64,000 bases of DNA from Anaerocolumna sp047777345 (GTDB lineage Bacteria > Bacillota > Clostridia > Lachnospirales > Lachnospiraceae), in contig JBKEEJ010000016.1 of NCBI GenBank assembly GCA_047777345.1, forward strand, positions 1 through 64,000. Reading direction: 5' to 3'. The notes beneath the pieces were generated by a model. That model had not been told where the DNA came from. It was given only the letters and a program-made list of their open reading frames with translations, and searched no databases. Below are positions 35,430 through 43,575 of this stretch, one piece after another. Positions within the stretch are counted from its first letter, which is position 1; each line of letters opens with the position of its first letter. The position numbers and the translations under genes were made by a program.

Positions 35430-35565
35430 AAGCAGTTTTTATACCCGGATGTTTTTCATAAATATTACTATTACTCTTATATTTTTTTAATATTAAATCT
35501 TATTTCATTTATTATTAATAGTAATTATTAATATTAAGAATATTAACAAGGCATAAAAACTGCTT
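35430..35565. repeat. AT-rich long-range inverted repeat
   Basis: AAGCAGTTTTTAT (35430-35442) is perfectly repeated in reverse as ATAAAAACTGCTT (35553-35565). The interior is a run of short AT palindromes (AATATT, TTATTAATA). It may be the terminator of the spoVA operon or a decayed element. Confidence 0.5.
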
Positions 35566-35579
35566 GAACTATATTAAGT

Positions 35580-35939
35580 TCACTCGTCTTTTAGTTTCGG
35601 ATTAAATATCCAGGAAGCGATATAGCTGAATATCAGTGCCGCCGAAATACCAACGGCCGACGCACTAAAGCCTCCTTTAAATAATCCGATAAACCCTTCT
35701 TCTGTCACTGCTTTTTTAATTCCTTTGAATAAGATATTGCCAAAGCCGCATAAAGGTACACTCGCACCGGCACCGGCCCATTTTACAAAAGGTTCATATA
35801 GGCCAACAGCCCCCAGGAAGGATCCAAGACAAACAAGAATAACCATAATTCTTCCTGGCATCAGTTTTGTATTATCCATTAAAATCTGCACCACCGCACA
35901 AATGGCGCCTCCGACTAAAAATGCTTTTATATAATCCAT
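35580..35939 (-). CDS. spoVAE: stage V sporulation protein AE
   Basis: The 119-residue membrane protein has about four hydrophobic segments (YIKAFLVGGAICAVVQI, ILVCLGSFLGAVGLY, GISAALIFSYIASWI) and the LCGFGNILFKGIKKAV motif shared by SpoVAC and SpoVAE. It is part of the SpoVA channel that moves Ca-dipicolinate into the forespore and out at germination. It is the last gene of the spoVA operon, 45 bases after spoVAD. Confidence 0.9.
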   Translation of the reverse strand: MDYIKAFLVGGAICAVVQILMDNTKLMPGRIMVILVCLGSFLGAVGLYEPFVKWAGAGASVPLCGFGNILFKGIKKAVTEEGFIGLFKGGFSASAVGISAALIFSYIASWIFNPKLKDE

Positions 35940-35984
35940 AATACTTCTCCTATCCGGCTAATATTTTCTGAATCAAACCTAACA

Positions 35985-37085
35985 TTAACATGCTTCAATC
36001 ACCACACCGTGGGCAATTCCGGGAACCGTATTTCCTTCATTGTAGCTTACCTGGGAAAGCAGGGCACCGGTTGGCACAAATAATACCCTGGTCCATTCAT
36101 GACGCATCAGTTTCGGGAAAATATATCCGGTCAGGGTAATTGCGCTGCATCCGCATCCACTGCCGCCGGCATGGGTATCCTGGGTATCCTTGTCATATAT
36201 TTCAATTCCACAGTCCATATGGTTGGAACTGATATCAAAGCCATCCTGCTTTAACAGGTCAATAAGTATATCTTTTCCCACATATCCTAAATCTCCTGTT
36301 ATAATCTTGTCATAATAATTGGGAAGCACATTAAAATCCTTTAAATTCTGAGAAATTGTACTGCAGGCAGCAGGGGCCATACATGCTCCCATATTCATAG
36401 AATCTTTTAATCCATAATCTACAATTTTTCCTACCGTTACGCCTTTGATTCGAATATTGCCGGTTTCCCCGGGTTTTCGTCTTGTATTCTCAGAAGGCGG
36501 ATTTTTTCCTATAACTACCGCTCCGCTGCCGGTTACGGTCCATGAGGCGGATAAGGGACGCTGATTTCCATAAGCCAGAGGAAAACGGAACTGTTTTTCG
36601 GCTCCTGCAAAATGGCTGGAAGTGGCAGCCAATACTTTATCCGCATAATCTCCGTCCACCAGCATGGCGCCTAATGCCAGGGATTCTCCCATGGTGGAAC
36701 AGGCCCCGAAGATTCCAAAGGTAGGAATATTTAAGTCTGCGACACCAAAGGAAGTTGCGATTAACTGTCCCAGTAAATCACCGCCGATTAAGTAACGGAT
36801 ATCTTCGCTTCTTAATCCCGCCTTCTTAATTGCCAGTTCGCAAGCCCGCTTCATCATACGGCTTTCCGCATCTTCCCAGTTGGTACCTCCAAACATAGGA
36901 TCTTCTTCAATCTGATCAAAGAAACTGCCCAAAGGGCCCTCTCCTTCTTTTTTTCCTGCTATGGAAGAACCTGAAAGAACATAGGGAGGATTTGCAAACA
37001 CAATGCTTTGCTTTCCTAATATTTTGCTTATCTTATTATTCATATTTTTTTGACTGGATTGCTTTTTTTCAGACTGTGCCGACAT
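35985..37085 (-). CDS. spoVAD: stage V sporulation protein AD
   Basis: This 366-residue protein has the thiolase-like fold of SpoVAD. Segments include PYVLSGSSIAGKKEGEGPLG, GTNWEDAESRM, FGIFGACSTMGESLALGA and AGGSGCGCSA. SpoVAD is the soluble subunit that binds dipicolinic acid. AGAGGTTAAAAG precedes the ATG. A polar, Gln/Lys-rich N-terminal extension of about 20 residues is present. It lies between spoVAC and spoVAE. Confidence 0.95.
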   Translation of the reverse strand: MSAQSEKKQSSQKNMNNKISKILGKQSIVFANPPYVLSGSSIAGKKEGEGPLGSFFDQIEEDPMFGGTNWEDAESRMMKRACELAIKKAGLRSEDIRYLIGGDLLGQLIATSFGVADLNIPTFGIFGACSTMGESLALGAMLVDGDYADKVLAATSSHFAGAEKQFRFPLAYGNQRPLSASWTVTGSGAVVIGKNPPSENTRRKPGETGNIRIKGVTVGKIVDYGLKDSMNMGACMAPAACSTISQNLKDFNVLPNYYDKIITGDLGYVGKDILIDLLKQDGFDISSNHMDCGIEIYDKDTQDTHAGGSGCGCSAITLTGYIFPKLMRHEWTRVLFVPTGALLSQVSYNEGNTVPGIAHGVVIEAC

Positions 37086-37115
37086 CTTTTAACCTCTTTT
37101 CCGCATCTTACTTAA

Positions 37116-37625
37116 TTAACTAACCACACCCAACTCAAGGAGAATATAATATATCACTCCTAGTACCCAGGATGAAAAAATACCATATAATATAACCGGC
37201 CCGGCTATGGTAAATATCTTGCATCCTATACCAAATACCTGTCCCTCTTTCTTGTACTCAACGGCCGGTGCGGCTACCGAATTGGCAAAGCCGGTTATGG
37301 GAACAACACTGCCTGCTCCTGCAAATTTAGCCAGCTTAGGATAAATATTTAAGCCTGTCAGCAAAACGGACAGAACAATTAATGTTAATGAGGTATAATT
37401 GGCGGCCAGTTCTTCTCCGGCTCCCCAATACTTATATAAATTCATGAACCCCTGGCCAATGGTACAAATAATTCCTCCTACCAAAAAAGCTTTGCACAAA
37501 TTGGCCACCCAGTTATGCGTTGGCGTCATTTCCTTGACATACTGGTTATATATCTGTTCCTTTTTTTGCTTGTCTTTTTCAATAACCACATCCTGGGCGG
37601 TTACTTTCTTTTTATCCTTTGGCAT
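37116..37625 (-). CDS. spoVAC: stage V sporulation protein AC
   Basis: The 169-residue protein has a charged N-terminal region, then membrane segments including CKAFLVGGIICTIGQGFM and LTLIVLSVLLTGLNIY and the motif FAGAGSVVPITGFANSV. SpoVAC is thought to form the mechanosensitive pore of the SpoVA channel. AAAAGGAGCTGAAAGAT precedes the ATG. It is third in the operon. Confidence 0.94.
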   Translation of the reverse strand: MPKDKKKVTAQDVVIEKDKQKKEQIYNQYVKEMTPTHNWVANLCKAFLVGGIICTIGQGFMNLYKYWGAGEELAANYTSLTLIVLSVLLTGLNIYPKLAKFAGAGSVVPITGFANSVAAPAVEYKKEGQVFGIGCKIFTIAGPVILYGIFSSWVLGVIYYILLELGVVS

Positions 37626-37715
37626 ATCTTTCAGCTCCTTATTCTGTAATATTGAAATTATTGAAAATAAAAAATATTAAAAAAATAACTGATTCACGAG
37701 TAAGCAAATATATTG

Positions 37716-38132
37716 TCAGTTATTTACAACTAACTGATAAAAGGCCCCCAATGCCTTGCCAATGGCCAGGCATAATACGATAAAGGGAATTCCGACTTTC
37801 AAACGAATTCTGTACGTTAATACAGGAAACACTTGTAAAACTTCTTCCAAAGCTATTGCCAGACATCCGACAAATCCGCCGGAAAACAGGCCAAAAACAA
37901 TAAGACCCACAATACCAAACGGAATTTTCACTTCAAAAAGTAAGATAATATTCCCCATTGCGGTACCCAAAACAACCAAATCTTCATACAGATGAATCCG
38001 GTTTGCCGTATTGGTCCTTATGGCAAGCCTTGTCAGCACACCGATTAAAGTAATAAAGGCATAGATACCGGCCGCCACAACAAATCCGGCGGTTAACCCA
38101 ATCATAGCAAGAAAGATGTAACTATAATACAT
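37716..38132 (-). CDS. spoVAB: stage V sporulation protein AB
   Basis: This protein of 138 residues is largely membrane embedded, with segments such as LAMIGLTAGFVVAAGIYAF and GIVGLIVFGLFSGGFVGCL. The length and position fit SpoVAB. The longer frame to 38165 lies within spoVAA. The ATG at 38132 follows GAGAGGGG and overlaps the spoVAA stop by 11 bases, so translation is probably coupled. Confidence 0.88.
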   Translation of the reverse strand: MYYSYIFLAMIGLTAGFVVAAGIYAFITLIGVLTRLAIRTNTANRIHLYEDLVVLGTAMGNIILLFEVKIPFGIVGLIVFGLFSGGFVGCLAIALEEVLQVFPVLTYRIRLKVGIPFIVLCLAIGKALGAFYQLVVNN

Positions 38133-38748
38133 CAATGGTTTTCCCCTCTCTGCTGGAATTTTCAATTAAGGTTTTATCCAAATCTTCTTCATATAAACGC
38201 ATTTGTACCTGTATGGGAGTTGGGTCATTTCCTAATTTTATTTTGGAAAAATGATTAAAAAATATAATAATTCCTAGGGGCAAACCGACGGAATATGATA
38301 TTTCCAGGATGGAAGCTCCTTCTTTTTTATTGTCTAAAAACAGTTTATATATTATATCAAAAACTTTTTTTACATTGGCATCTTCATTAAAAGTCATAAT
38401 GGTAAAAGCGGCGCCGAAAAAAACTATCAGGGAAACTACTGCCACTTTTCCATATTCTATAAGTATGTTCTTCGGTTTTTGAGGATCATAATGAATAATA
38501 AAATCTGTTTCTCCAAGATTAGTAATATGCACATCCGGATACAGCTTATTCATATATTCAATAAGCTTTAATATGGAAAAAATATAATTGGCTTTTTTGT
38601 CACTCTGGATTTCAAAAATAACAAGACTGTATAAATCATTGACCATTTTTATATCCGTACTGTAAAGCTTGGCCACATCCTTTAAATATACTGTTTTGTT
38701 TTCCACCATATTGTTTTTATTTACTTTTATATACAGATTTCTTTCCAT
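38122..38748 (-). CDS. spoVAA: stage V sporulation protein AA
   Basis: The 208-residue protein has a soluble N-terminal part (about residues 1-95) and then hydrophobic segments (VAVVSLIVFFGAAFTIM and ISYSVGLPLGIIIFF) around a loop. This is the layout of SpoVAA. It begins two bases after the stop of a 49-residue membrane peptide gene, and it overlaps spoVAB. The ribosome binding site lies inside the preceding gene's end. Confidence 0.88.
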   Translation of the reverse strand: MERNLYIKVNKNNMVENKTVYLKDVAKLYSTDIKMVNDLYSLVIFEIQSDKKANYIFSILKLIEYMNKLYPDVHITNLGETDFIIHYDPQKPKNILIEYGKVAVVSLIVFFGAAFTIMTFNEDANVKKVFDIIYKLFLDNKKEGASILEISYSVGLPLGIIIFFNHFSKIKLGNDPTPIQVQMRLYEEDLDKTLIENSSREGKTIDVL

Positions 38749-38750
38749 CT

Positions 38751-38900
38751 TTAGACAACCGCCTCATCCCGGCACATCTCTACCAATGTTCCCTTAAATT
38801 CGTCTTTACTGTCTTTTTGAACAACAAAGGCAATAACCAGGGCAGCGATAAACATTGTCAGTACAATAGCAAGCAAATAGATCCTTCGCTTAAAGATCAT
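38751..38900 (-). CDS. small membrane protein upstream of spoVAA
   Basis: This 49-residue gene was found by translating the gap. The protein is MIFKRRIYLLAIVLTMFIAA... with one membrane helix (residues about 7-28), then an acidic tail KDSKDEFKGTLVEMCRDEAVV. GAGGTGATTAAGC precedes the ATG. Its stop lies two bases before spoVAA, so it is co-transcribed with the spoVA operon and is probably forespore-expressed. I do not recognise the family. Confidence 0.72.
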   Translation of the reverse strand: MIFKRRIYLLAIVLTMFIAALVIAFVVQKDSKDEFKGTLVEMCRDEAVV

Positions 38901-39023
38901 GCTTAATCACCTCTTTTTTTCCGCAAATCTATCAGTTTTTCCACAGGGTAAAACACCAATGTTAAGCAAAATACAGCTAATTTTCTATTGAAAACAGAAA
39001 TTACAATTATTTATTGAAAAAGA

Positions 39024-39213
39024 AAAGGGCTGCCGCAAAATGAAGCGTTGAGAATTATGACTTATCTGACACGGTCTGAAGGATAAACGCCTTGATTTGC
39101 ATGAGGCAATCAACTTTACTTGCCTTAATCATACAAATCATGCGGCACATTTTTCAAACAGTGTATTATGGTAAATCATAATCCCAGCTTATACATTTTG
39201 CGACAACCCCTTT
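39024..39213. repeat. palindromic repeat copy 5
   Basis: At 190 bases this is the longest copy, with outer arms AAAGGGCTGCCGCAAAATG and CATTTTGCGACAACCCCTTT and inner arms GAATTATGACTTA / TAAATCATAATCC. It shares ACAGTGTATTATGG with the copy at 55135. It separates sigF from the spoVA operon, so the two transcripts are likely to be distinct. Confidence 0.75.
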
Positions 39214-39309
39214 ATGACATTTTCTGTCTGTTAATCTTTAAGCACATTAGTAGTTTTTTTAATTTGATTATTATTATTTGCCGCTTATAGGTTAATATAC
39301 TGGGAATAT

Positions 39310-40023
39310 TTACATCATTTTTTCCCGCATTTTTAATAAAATTTTCTTTTCAAGACGGGATACCTGTACCTGGGATATTCCCAGTTCTTTGGCAATATCC
39401 GTCTGTGTTCTATTCATAAAATATCGAAGCCTGATTAATTCCTGATCTTTTTCGTCTAAAGAAGCTATGGTCTCTCTTAATGCAAGCTTGTCAATTACAT
39501 TTTCATTCTCATCATTGGTCTGTTCTAATTTATCAATTAAGTAAATTGCATTGCCATCTCCCTGATAGATGGTCTTATATAATGATTCTACTTCCGCGCC
39601 GGATTCTAAAGCCATTACTACTTCTTCTTTGGCCAGATTCAATTCCGCGCTAATTTCTTCAATGGTAGGTTCTCTCCCGTAAAGGCTGCTTAATTTTTCT
39701 CTGGTAACCCGAATTTTTCCGGCTGTTTCTTTCATTGACCGGCTTACCTTAATTACTCCGTCATCTCTTAAAAAACGTTTGATTTCGCCCATAATCATGG
39801 GTACGGCATAAGTGGAAAATTTAACGTCATAGGATATATCGAATTTATCAATGGCTTTAATTAATCCAATGCTTCCAATCTGAAACAAATCCTCCGGTTC
39901 ATGGCCACGACACATAAATCTTCGGACGATACTCCATACGAGGCCGATATTTTCCGTAATAACCTGATCTCTAGCTTCTTTGTCTCCCTGCTGTGACCGT
40001 CGAATCAGCTCTATTGTATCCAC
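39310..40023 (-). CDS. sigF: RNA polymerase sigma-F factor
   Basis: The 237-residue sporulation sigma factor has region 2 (ENIGLVWSIVRRFMCRGHEPEDLFQIGSIG in part, KFSTYAVPMIMGEIKRFLRD), region 3 and region 4 with RTQTDIAKELGISQVQVSRL. The position after spoIIAB identifies it as SigF (SpoIIAC), not SigG. It directs early forespore transcription and is held inactive by SpoIIAB. No signature of a different sigma is seen. Confidence 0.95.
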   Translation of the reverse strand: MDTIELIRRSQQGDKEARDQVITENIGLVWSIVRRFMCRGHEPEDLFQIGSIGLIKAIDKFDISYDVKFSTYAVPMIMGEIKRFLRDDGVIKVSRSMKETAGKIRVTREKLSSLYGREPTIEEISAELNLAKEEVVMALESGAEVESLYKTIYQGDGNAIYLIDKLEQTNDENENVIDKLALRETIASLDEKDQELIRLRYFMNRTQTDIAKELGISQVQVSRLEKKILLKMREKMM

Positions 40024-40098
40024 CGTTTCACTCCCTTCTTAAATTAATACGAAAAAGGATACGTTTTAAAACCTACCCCCAGGAGCCTCTTTTATCTT

Positions 40099-40521
40099 TC
40101 AATGGATTTGTTTTCTCATCTTAACTGTAGTTCCCTCACCCAGTTTTGATTCTACTTCCAAATCATCCATAAAAGCTTCCATAAAGGAAAATCCCATGCC
40201 GGAGCGCTCCAGTTCCGGTCTTGTGGTATATAATGGTTCCATTGCCTTTTTAATATCTTCTATTCCTTTACCGGTATCTGTAACTTCAATAAATACTTCA
40301 TGATTGCATATACGGCAATAAATCCGCACTTTTCCCGGACCATTGTCATAGCCATGTATAATCGCATTGGTTACCGCTTCCGATACGGCGGTCTTTATAT
40401 CCGCAATTTCCTCAATGGTAGGATCCAACTGTGCCACAAAACCGGCAACTACCATCCTTGCAAAACTTTCATTTCTTGACTGGCTGTCAATTTCAAGTAA
40501 CATTTCGTTAGTATAATCCAT
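40099..40521 (-). CDS. spoIIAB: anti-sigma F factor SpoIIAB
   Basis: This GHKL-type serine kinase of about 140 residues has the N box SEAVTNAIIHGYD, the G1 box DTGKGI and the G2 box RSGMGFSFM. It binds sigma-F and phosphorylates SpoIIAA. The ATG at 40521 follows GCAGGAGGATAAGT, and the longer frame to 40554 is not used. The order spoIIAA-spoIIAB-sigF is conserved in spore formers. Confidence 0.95.
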   Translation of the reverse strand: MDYTNEMLLEIDSQSRNESFARMVVAGFVAQLDPTIEEIADIKTAVSEAVTNAIIHGYDNGPGKVRIYCRICNHEVFIEVTDTGKGIEDIKKAMEPLYTTRPELERSGMGFSFMEAFMDDLEVESKLGEGTTVKMRKQIH

Positions 40522-40700
40522 ACTTATCCTCCTGCTTTTTAGAACGTTTTCCATACAGACTTATAAGCTGTTTACGTCCCTGGTAAATTTTGATTCGGTA
40601 AATTTTATTTACGGCAAACCTTAAAAATCGATAATTTTAAAAATACAATTATTAATTAAAAACCTTATTCGTTGTCAGATATTATTGAAAGTAACTTCAC

Positions 40701-41102
40701 TTAAATATATTTAAATTTTCTTAATGCATCTTCTATCGTTTCGAATTTATGAATGATTTTATACAATCCGGATAAACGGAATATCCTGTCTATACTTTGA
40801 TTGACTCCCGTTACGGCAACTTTTCCCCCTGTGAATATGACCTTCTTATAGCGTCCCATAATAACGCCTATACCGGAACTGTCCATAAAGTCGGATCCTG
40901 TAAAATCAAAGACAATATCCAGAATATTATTTCCCGATATGAGTTTGTCCGACTCTTCCCTCACCGGTATCGCATTGTGATGATCCAGGTCCTCATAAAG
41001 CTTTATAATCAGGCATCGGCCTATTATATCAAAATCCGCCTTCACCCCCTTTCGAAGCTGCAATGTTGTTGTATTTTTGCTTTTCCTGATCTGCTTGTCC
41101 AT
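40701..41102 (-). CDS. spoIIAA: anti-anti-sigma factor SpoIIAA
   Basis: The STAS-domain protein carries the phosphorylatable serine in DFMDSSGIGVIMGRY and the preceding LYEDLDHHNA strand-helix. It releases sigma-F by binding SpoIIAB. The ATG at 41102 gives 133 residues, longer than the usual 110-115. A GTG at 41039, right after AAAGGGG, would give 112 residues and cannot be excluded. About 180 bases separate it from spoIIAB, wider than usual. Confidence 0.9.
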   Translation of the reverse strand: MDKQIRKSKNTTTLQLRKGVKADFDIIGRCLIIKLYEDLDHHNAIPVREESDKLISGNNILDIVFDFTGSDFMDSSGIGVIMGRYKKVIFTGGKVAVTGVNQSIDRIFRLSGLYKIIHKFETIEDALRKFKYI

Positions 41103-41286
41103 ATTTACACCATACCTTACCTTGCTAATTTTTGTATTACATATAATTACATTAATTGTAATTATTTTACATCTATATTTTATAAAAAAAGACATCTCTA
41201 ATGAAACCTCATTAGAATTGTCTTTTTTTATTCCTGTTTTATTTTATCTTGCGTAGTTTCCCCTGTATCGTTTTTTTGTATATAGT

Positions 41287-42705
41287 TTAACCTAAGCTGG
41301 ATAATTTTTCCTGTGCTTCCGAAGCACGTTTGGAATCCGGAAACTTATCCAATATGATCTCATAGTACTTTCTGGCATTATCATAATCGTTTAACCGATG
41401 ATAGGATCTGCCAATAAAATAGATAGCATCCACATTCTGCGAATTATATTCATAGGCTTTCAGCAGAGTATCCAGTGCTTCCTCATACTTACCATTGGAA
41501 TAATAATCGTGGCCGGTATCATATAATTCATTTGACGCATTTTCATAGGAAGCATCTTTAATCTGGTTATATAAATTTTTCGCTCCCTCTTTTTCCAGCT
41601 GTTCGCCGTTTACTTCGGACAGAGCGTTTGCTATTTTTACATAGTCCACGTCGTTCCTGTTTGTTTTTGATATTTCCTCAATATATATTTTTGCGGCGTT
41701 AAACAATTTATCATATATGGTATCATCTTCCTCGGTTACGCCGGCGCTTTCAAGCTGAGCCTGTAACTCTTTTACCTGCTTTTCCAATTCGTCATTTTTC
41801 TTTTCAACCGACGCCATATTCTGCGTAGTTTTGTTTATTTCGGAAACATATTCAACTTCCTGGTTTTTCAGCTGGTTTTTGTATTTTTCTTCAACCGTAG
41901 GTACAATAAGGAAAAAGACACCTAATACGCCAATGGCAATTCCTAATATAAGATTAATAAATACCCATACATTGGGTTTATCTTCCTTGTAACTGGTAGT
42001 GGGAAATACCGTAGTTGTCTCCTGGGAATAAACCTTTCCATCCTTTTTCGGGGATTCTTTCCGGTGGTAAGAATCGTCCCGGGAAGCGGCATTCATTTCT
42101 CCCAGCTCATGAAGGTATCTTAAGGTTGTTGTATTGGATACATCTATTTTACTGGCACTTATAAGATATTTTACGGCTTTTTCGTTTTCGCCGTTTTTCA
42201 TATGAAGCAATGCCAATAATTGCAGTGCTTTAATAAAATGAGGATTTAAACTTACAACCTTCTTAAGCTGTATAATTGCCAGATCATCACTGCCCTGTTG
42301 GGCATAAGCCAAAGCATTGTTGTATTTTTTTATGGTCTGGTTTAAACTTTCTAACTTGGTTGGATTAGACTGCAAAGCATTAATGTAATCATCCGCGTCG
42401 TTTTCATCCGGTTGAAAATGTTTGCTAATAACCCATTCGCTTAATGCGGAGACGGTTTCCCCTGTCTCATAATAAATCAATCCCAGCAAATTTCTGGCAT
42501 TGGTGTTTCTCTTATTTATTTCAAGGCTCTTTTTCAGTACCAGCACAGCACCGGATAAATCTCTTACCTTTGCCTTTTCCAGGCCTTCATTGTAATATCT
42601 GTTTGATAACAGATACATTTTTCTGTAAACAGTCAAATCCTCGCCGCATCTATCACAGTGACTCCTTTTTGCAGCTACCACGTTGCCACATTTCGGACAA
42701 TTCAT
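41287..42705 (-). CDS. zinc-ribbon TPR membrane protein
   Basis: This protein of about 472 residues begins with a zinc ribbon (CPKCG...CDRCG, residues 2-22). TPR repeats follow (about 30-200), then a membrane helix (VFINLILGIAIGVLGVFFLIV, about 250), a coiled coil (NQLKNQEVEYVSEINKTTQN to ELQAQLESAG) and more TPR repeats at the C-terminus. The TPR halves thus lie on opposite sides of the membrane. The ATG at 42705 has GGTGGAG six bases upstream. It may scaffold envelope or division complexes, which is an inference. Confidence 0.78.
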   Translation of the reverse strand: MNCPKCGNVVAAKRSHCDRCGEDLTVYRKMYLLSNRYYNEGLEKAKVRDLSGAVLVLKKSLEINKRNTNARNLLGLIYYETGETVSALSEWVISKHFQPDENDADDYINALQSNPTKLESLNQTIKKYNNALAYAQQGSDDLAIIQLKKVVSLNPHFIKALQLLALLHMKNGENEKAVKYLISASKIDVSNTTTLRYLHELGEMNAASRDDSYHRKESPKKDGKVYSQETTTVFPTTSYKEDKPNVWVFINLILGIAIGVLGVFFLIVPTVEEKYKNQLKNQEVEYVSEINKTTQNMASVEKKNDELEKQVKELQAQLESAGVTEEDDTIYDKLFNAAKIYIEEISKTNRNDVDYVKIANALSEVNGEQLEKEGAKNLYNQIKDASYENASNELYDTGHDYYSNGKYEEALDTLLKAYEYNSQNVDAIYFIGRSYHRLNDYDNARKYYEIILDKFPDSKRASEAQEKLSSLG

Positions 42706-42767
42706 ATTCATCTCCACCTAACCATTTGATCTCATGTTTTATTCCGGCTTTTTATAAGCCATGCCGA

Positions 42768-42908
42768 TTAATTATCTTTTAACTCCTTAAGCATGGTCTT
42801 AATGATATCTGTAATATCCGATAAGTCATTGCTGTTTATTACGTCTTCTGCCTGGTCAACTTCAAGACTTGGCTGAAATTTAGCTATTTCTTCATCAAAA
42901 TTAATCAT
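42768..42908 (-). CDS. small acidic protein
   Basis: This 46-residue acidic protein was found by translating the gap (MINFDEEIAKFQPSLEVDQ, ending TMLKELKDN). GAGGTTAGTTACT precedes the ATG. The protein is soluble and helical. It ends 62 bases before the zinc-ribbon TPR gene, so the two may be co-transcribed. I do not recognise the family. Confidence 0.6.
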   Translation of the reverse strand: MINFDEEIAKFQPSLEVDQAEDVINSNDLSDITDIIKTMLKELKDN

Positions 42909-42944
42909 AGTAACTAACCTCTTTTCCGAATAATTCTAATTAAT

Positions 42945-43040
42945 GAATTACCCTGTAACCTGCCGGAAAATCTTTTCCGGCCCAAAACCATGAAAGACTT
43001 TCGTCCTGCCTCTTCGTTAGTTTGTGGTTTCGTTTATTAA
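42945..43040 (-). other. structured leader before the 46-residue gene
   Basis: On the minus strand this stretch can form GCCGGAAAA/TTTTCCGGC (42981-42962), a GAC-GAAA-GTC tetraloop hairpin (43005-42996) and an AAACCA/TGGTTT outer pairing. It starts about 35 bases upstream of the small gene. It does not match a riboswitch class that I can name. The rest of 42909-43236 has no supported gene. Confidence 0.4.
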
Positions 43041-43236
43041 AAACTAACACTTAAATACATAATAACTATTTTGCATATAAAAATCAAGTTAATATTTATC
43101 TGCATCTTTAAAGCTAACCAAACAATTTGTCCGATTTTTGGAAGTGGCATAAATCCTACTTCCATTATAATCTTGCCATATTTTTATGCAAGAAAAACAG
43201 TTCGATTCCCTTCGACAGCGTAATTAAAATTATCTC

Positions 43237-43401
43237 TTATTTGTTGTTTTTACAACTTTTACAGATAGCTTTCCACCCTATAACTTTACGGAATTTATTA
43301 TGTAATTTTGGTTTTTCTTTACTTTCCTTTAAAGCTTCCTTTTTTACACAGGCACATTCTTCTTCCGAAATGCTATCCCGTATTATGGGGCACTGAATCA
43401 T
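43237..43401 (-). CDS. small cysteine-rich protein
   Basis: This 54-residue protein was found by translating the gap: MIQCPIIRDSISEEECACVK, then basic residues and a C-terminal WKAICKSCKNNK. Cysteines occur as C4, C16, C18, C47 and C50, which could form a metal site. GGAGGTACCGTAT precedes the ATG, an excellent site. It lies downstream of valS on the same strand, with an inverted-repeat element between them. Confidence 0.7.
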   Translation of the reverse strand: MIQCPIIRDSISEEECACVKKEALKESKEKPKLHNKFRKVIGWKAICKSCKNNK

Positions 43402-43438
43402 ATACGGTACCTCCTGCGGTTTTTTTCTAAGGATTAAG

Positions 43439-43550
43439 TAATTGCGAAACTCTAACTTATGTACCGACTGTTTCGCCTTATTTTACCCTCCTGTTAAAAT
43501 TATGGCGGATAAAAAGGCATCATTTGACATAGGCTTGAATTTCGCAATTA
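43439..43550. repeat. 112-base element bounded by an inverted repeat
   Basis: TAATTGCGAAA (43439-43449) is perfectly repeated in reverse as TTTCGCAATTA (43540-43550). The interior can form another stem (GCCTTATTTTA with TAAAATTATGGC). It lies after valS and may be its terminator or a separate mini-element. It is not part of the GGGCTGTTGCA family. Confidence 0.5.
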
Positions 43551-43575
43551 TCCCTTTAACTATATTTACTATTTA

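Noticed and set aside
42945..43040. Cyclic-di-GMP riboswitch
   Set aside because: The GAAA tetraloop suggested it, but the GACGCAAAGC and receptor parts of the class I consensus are absent.
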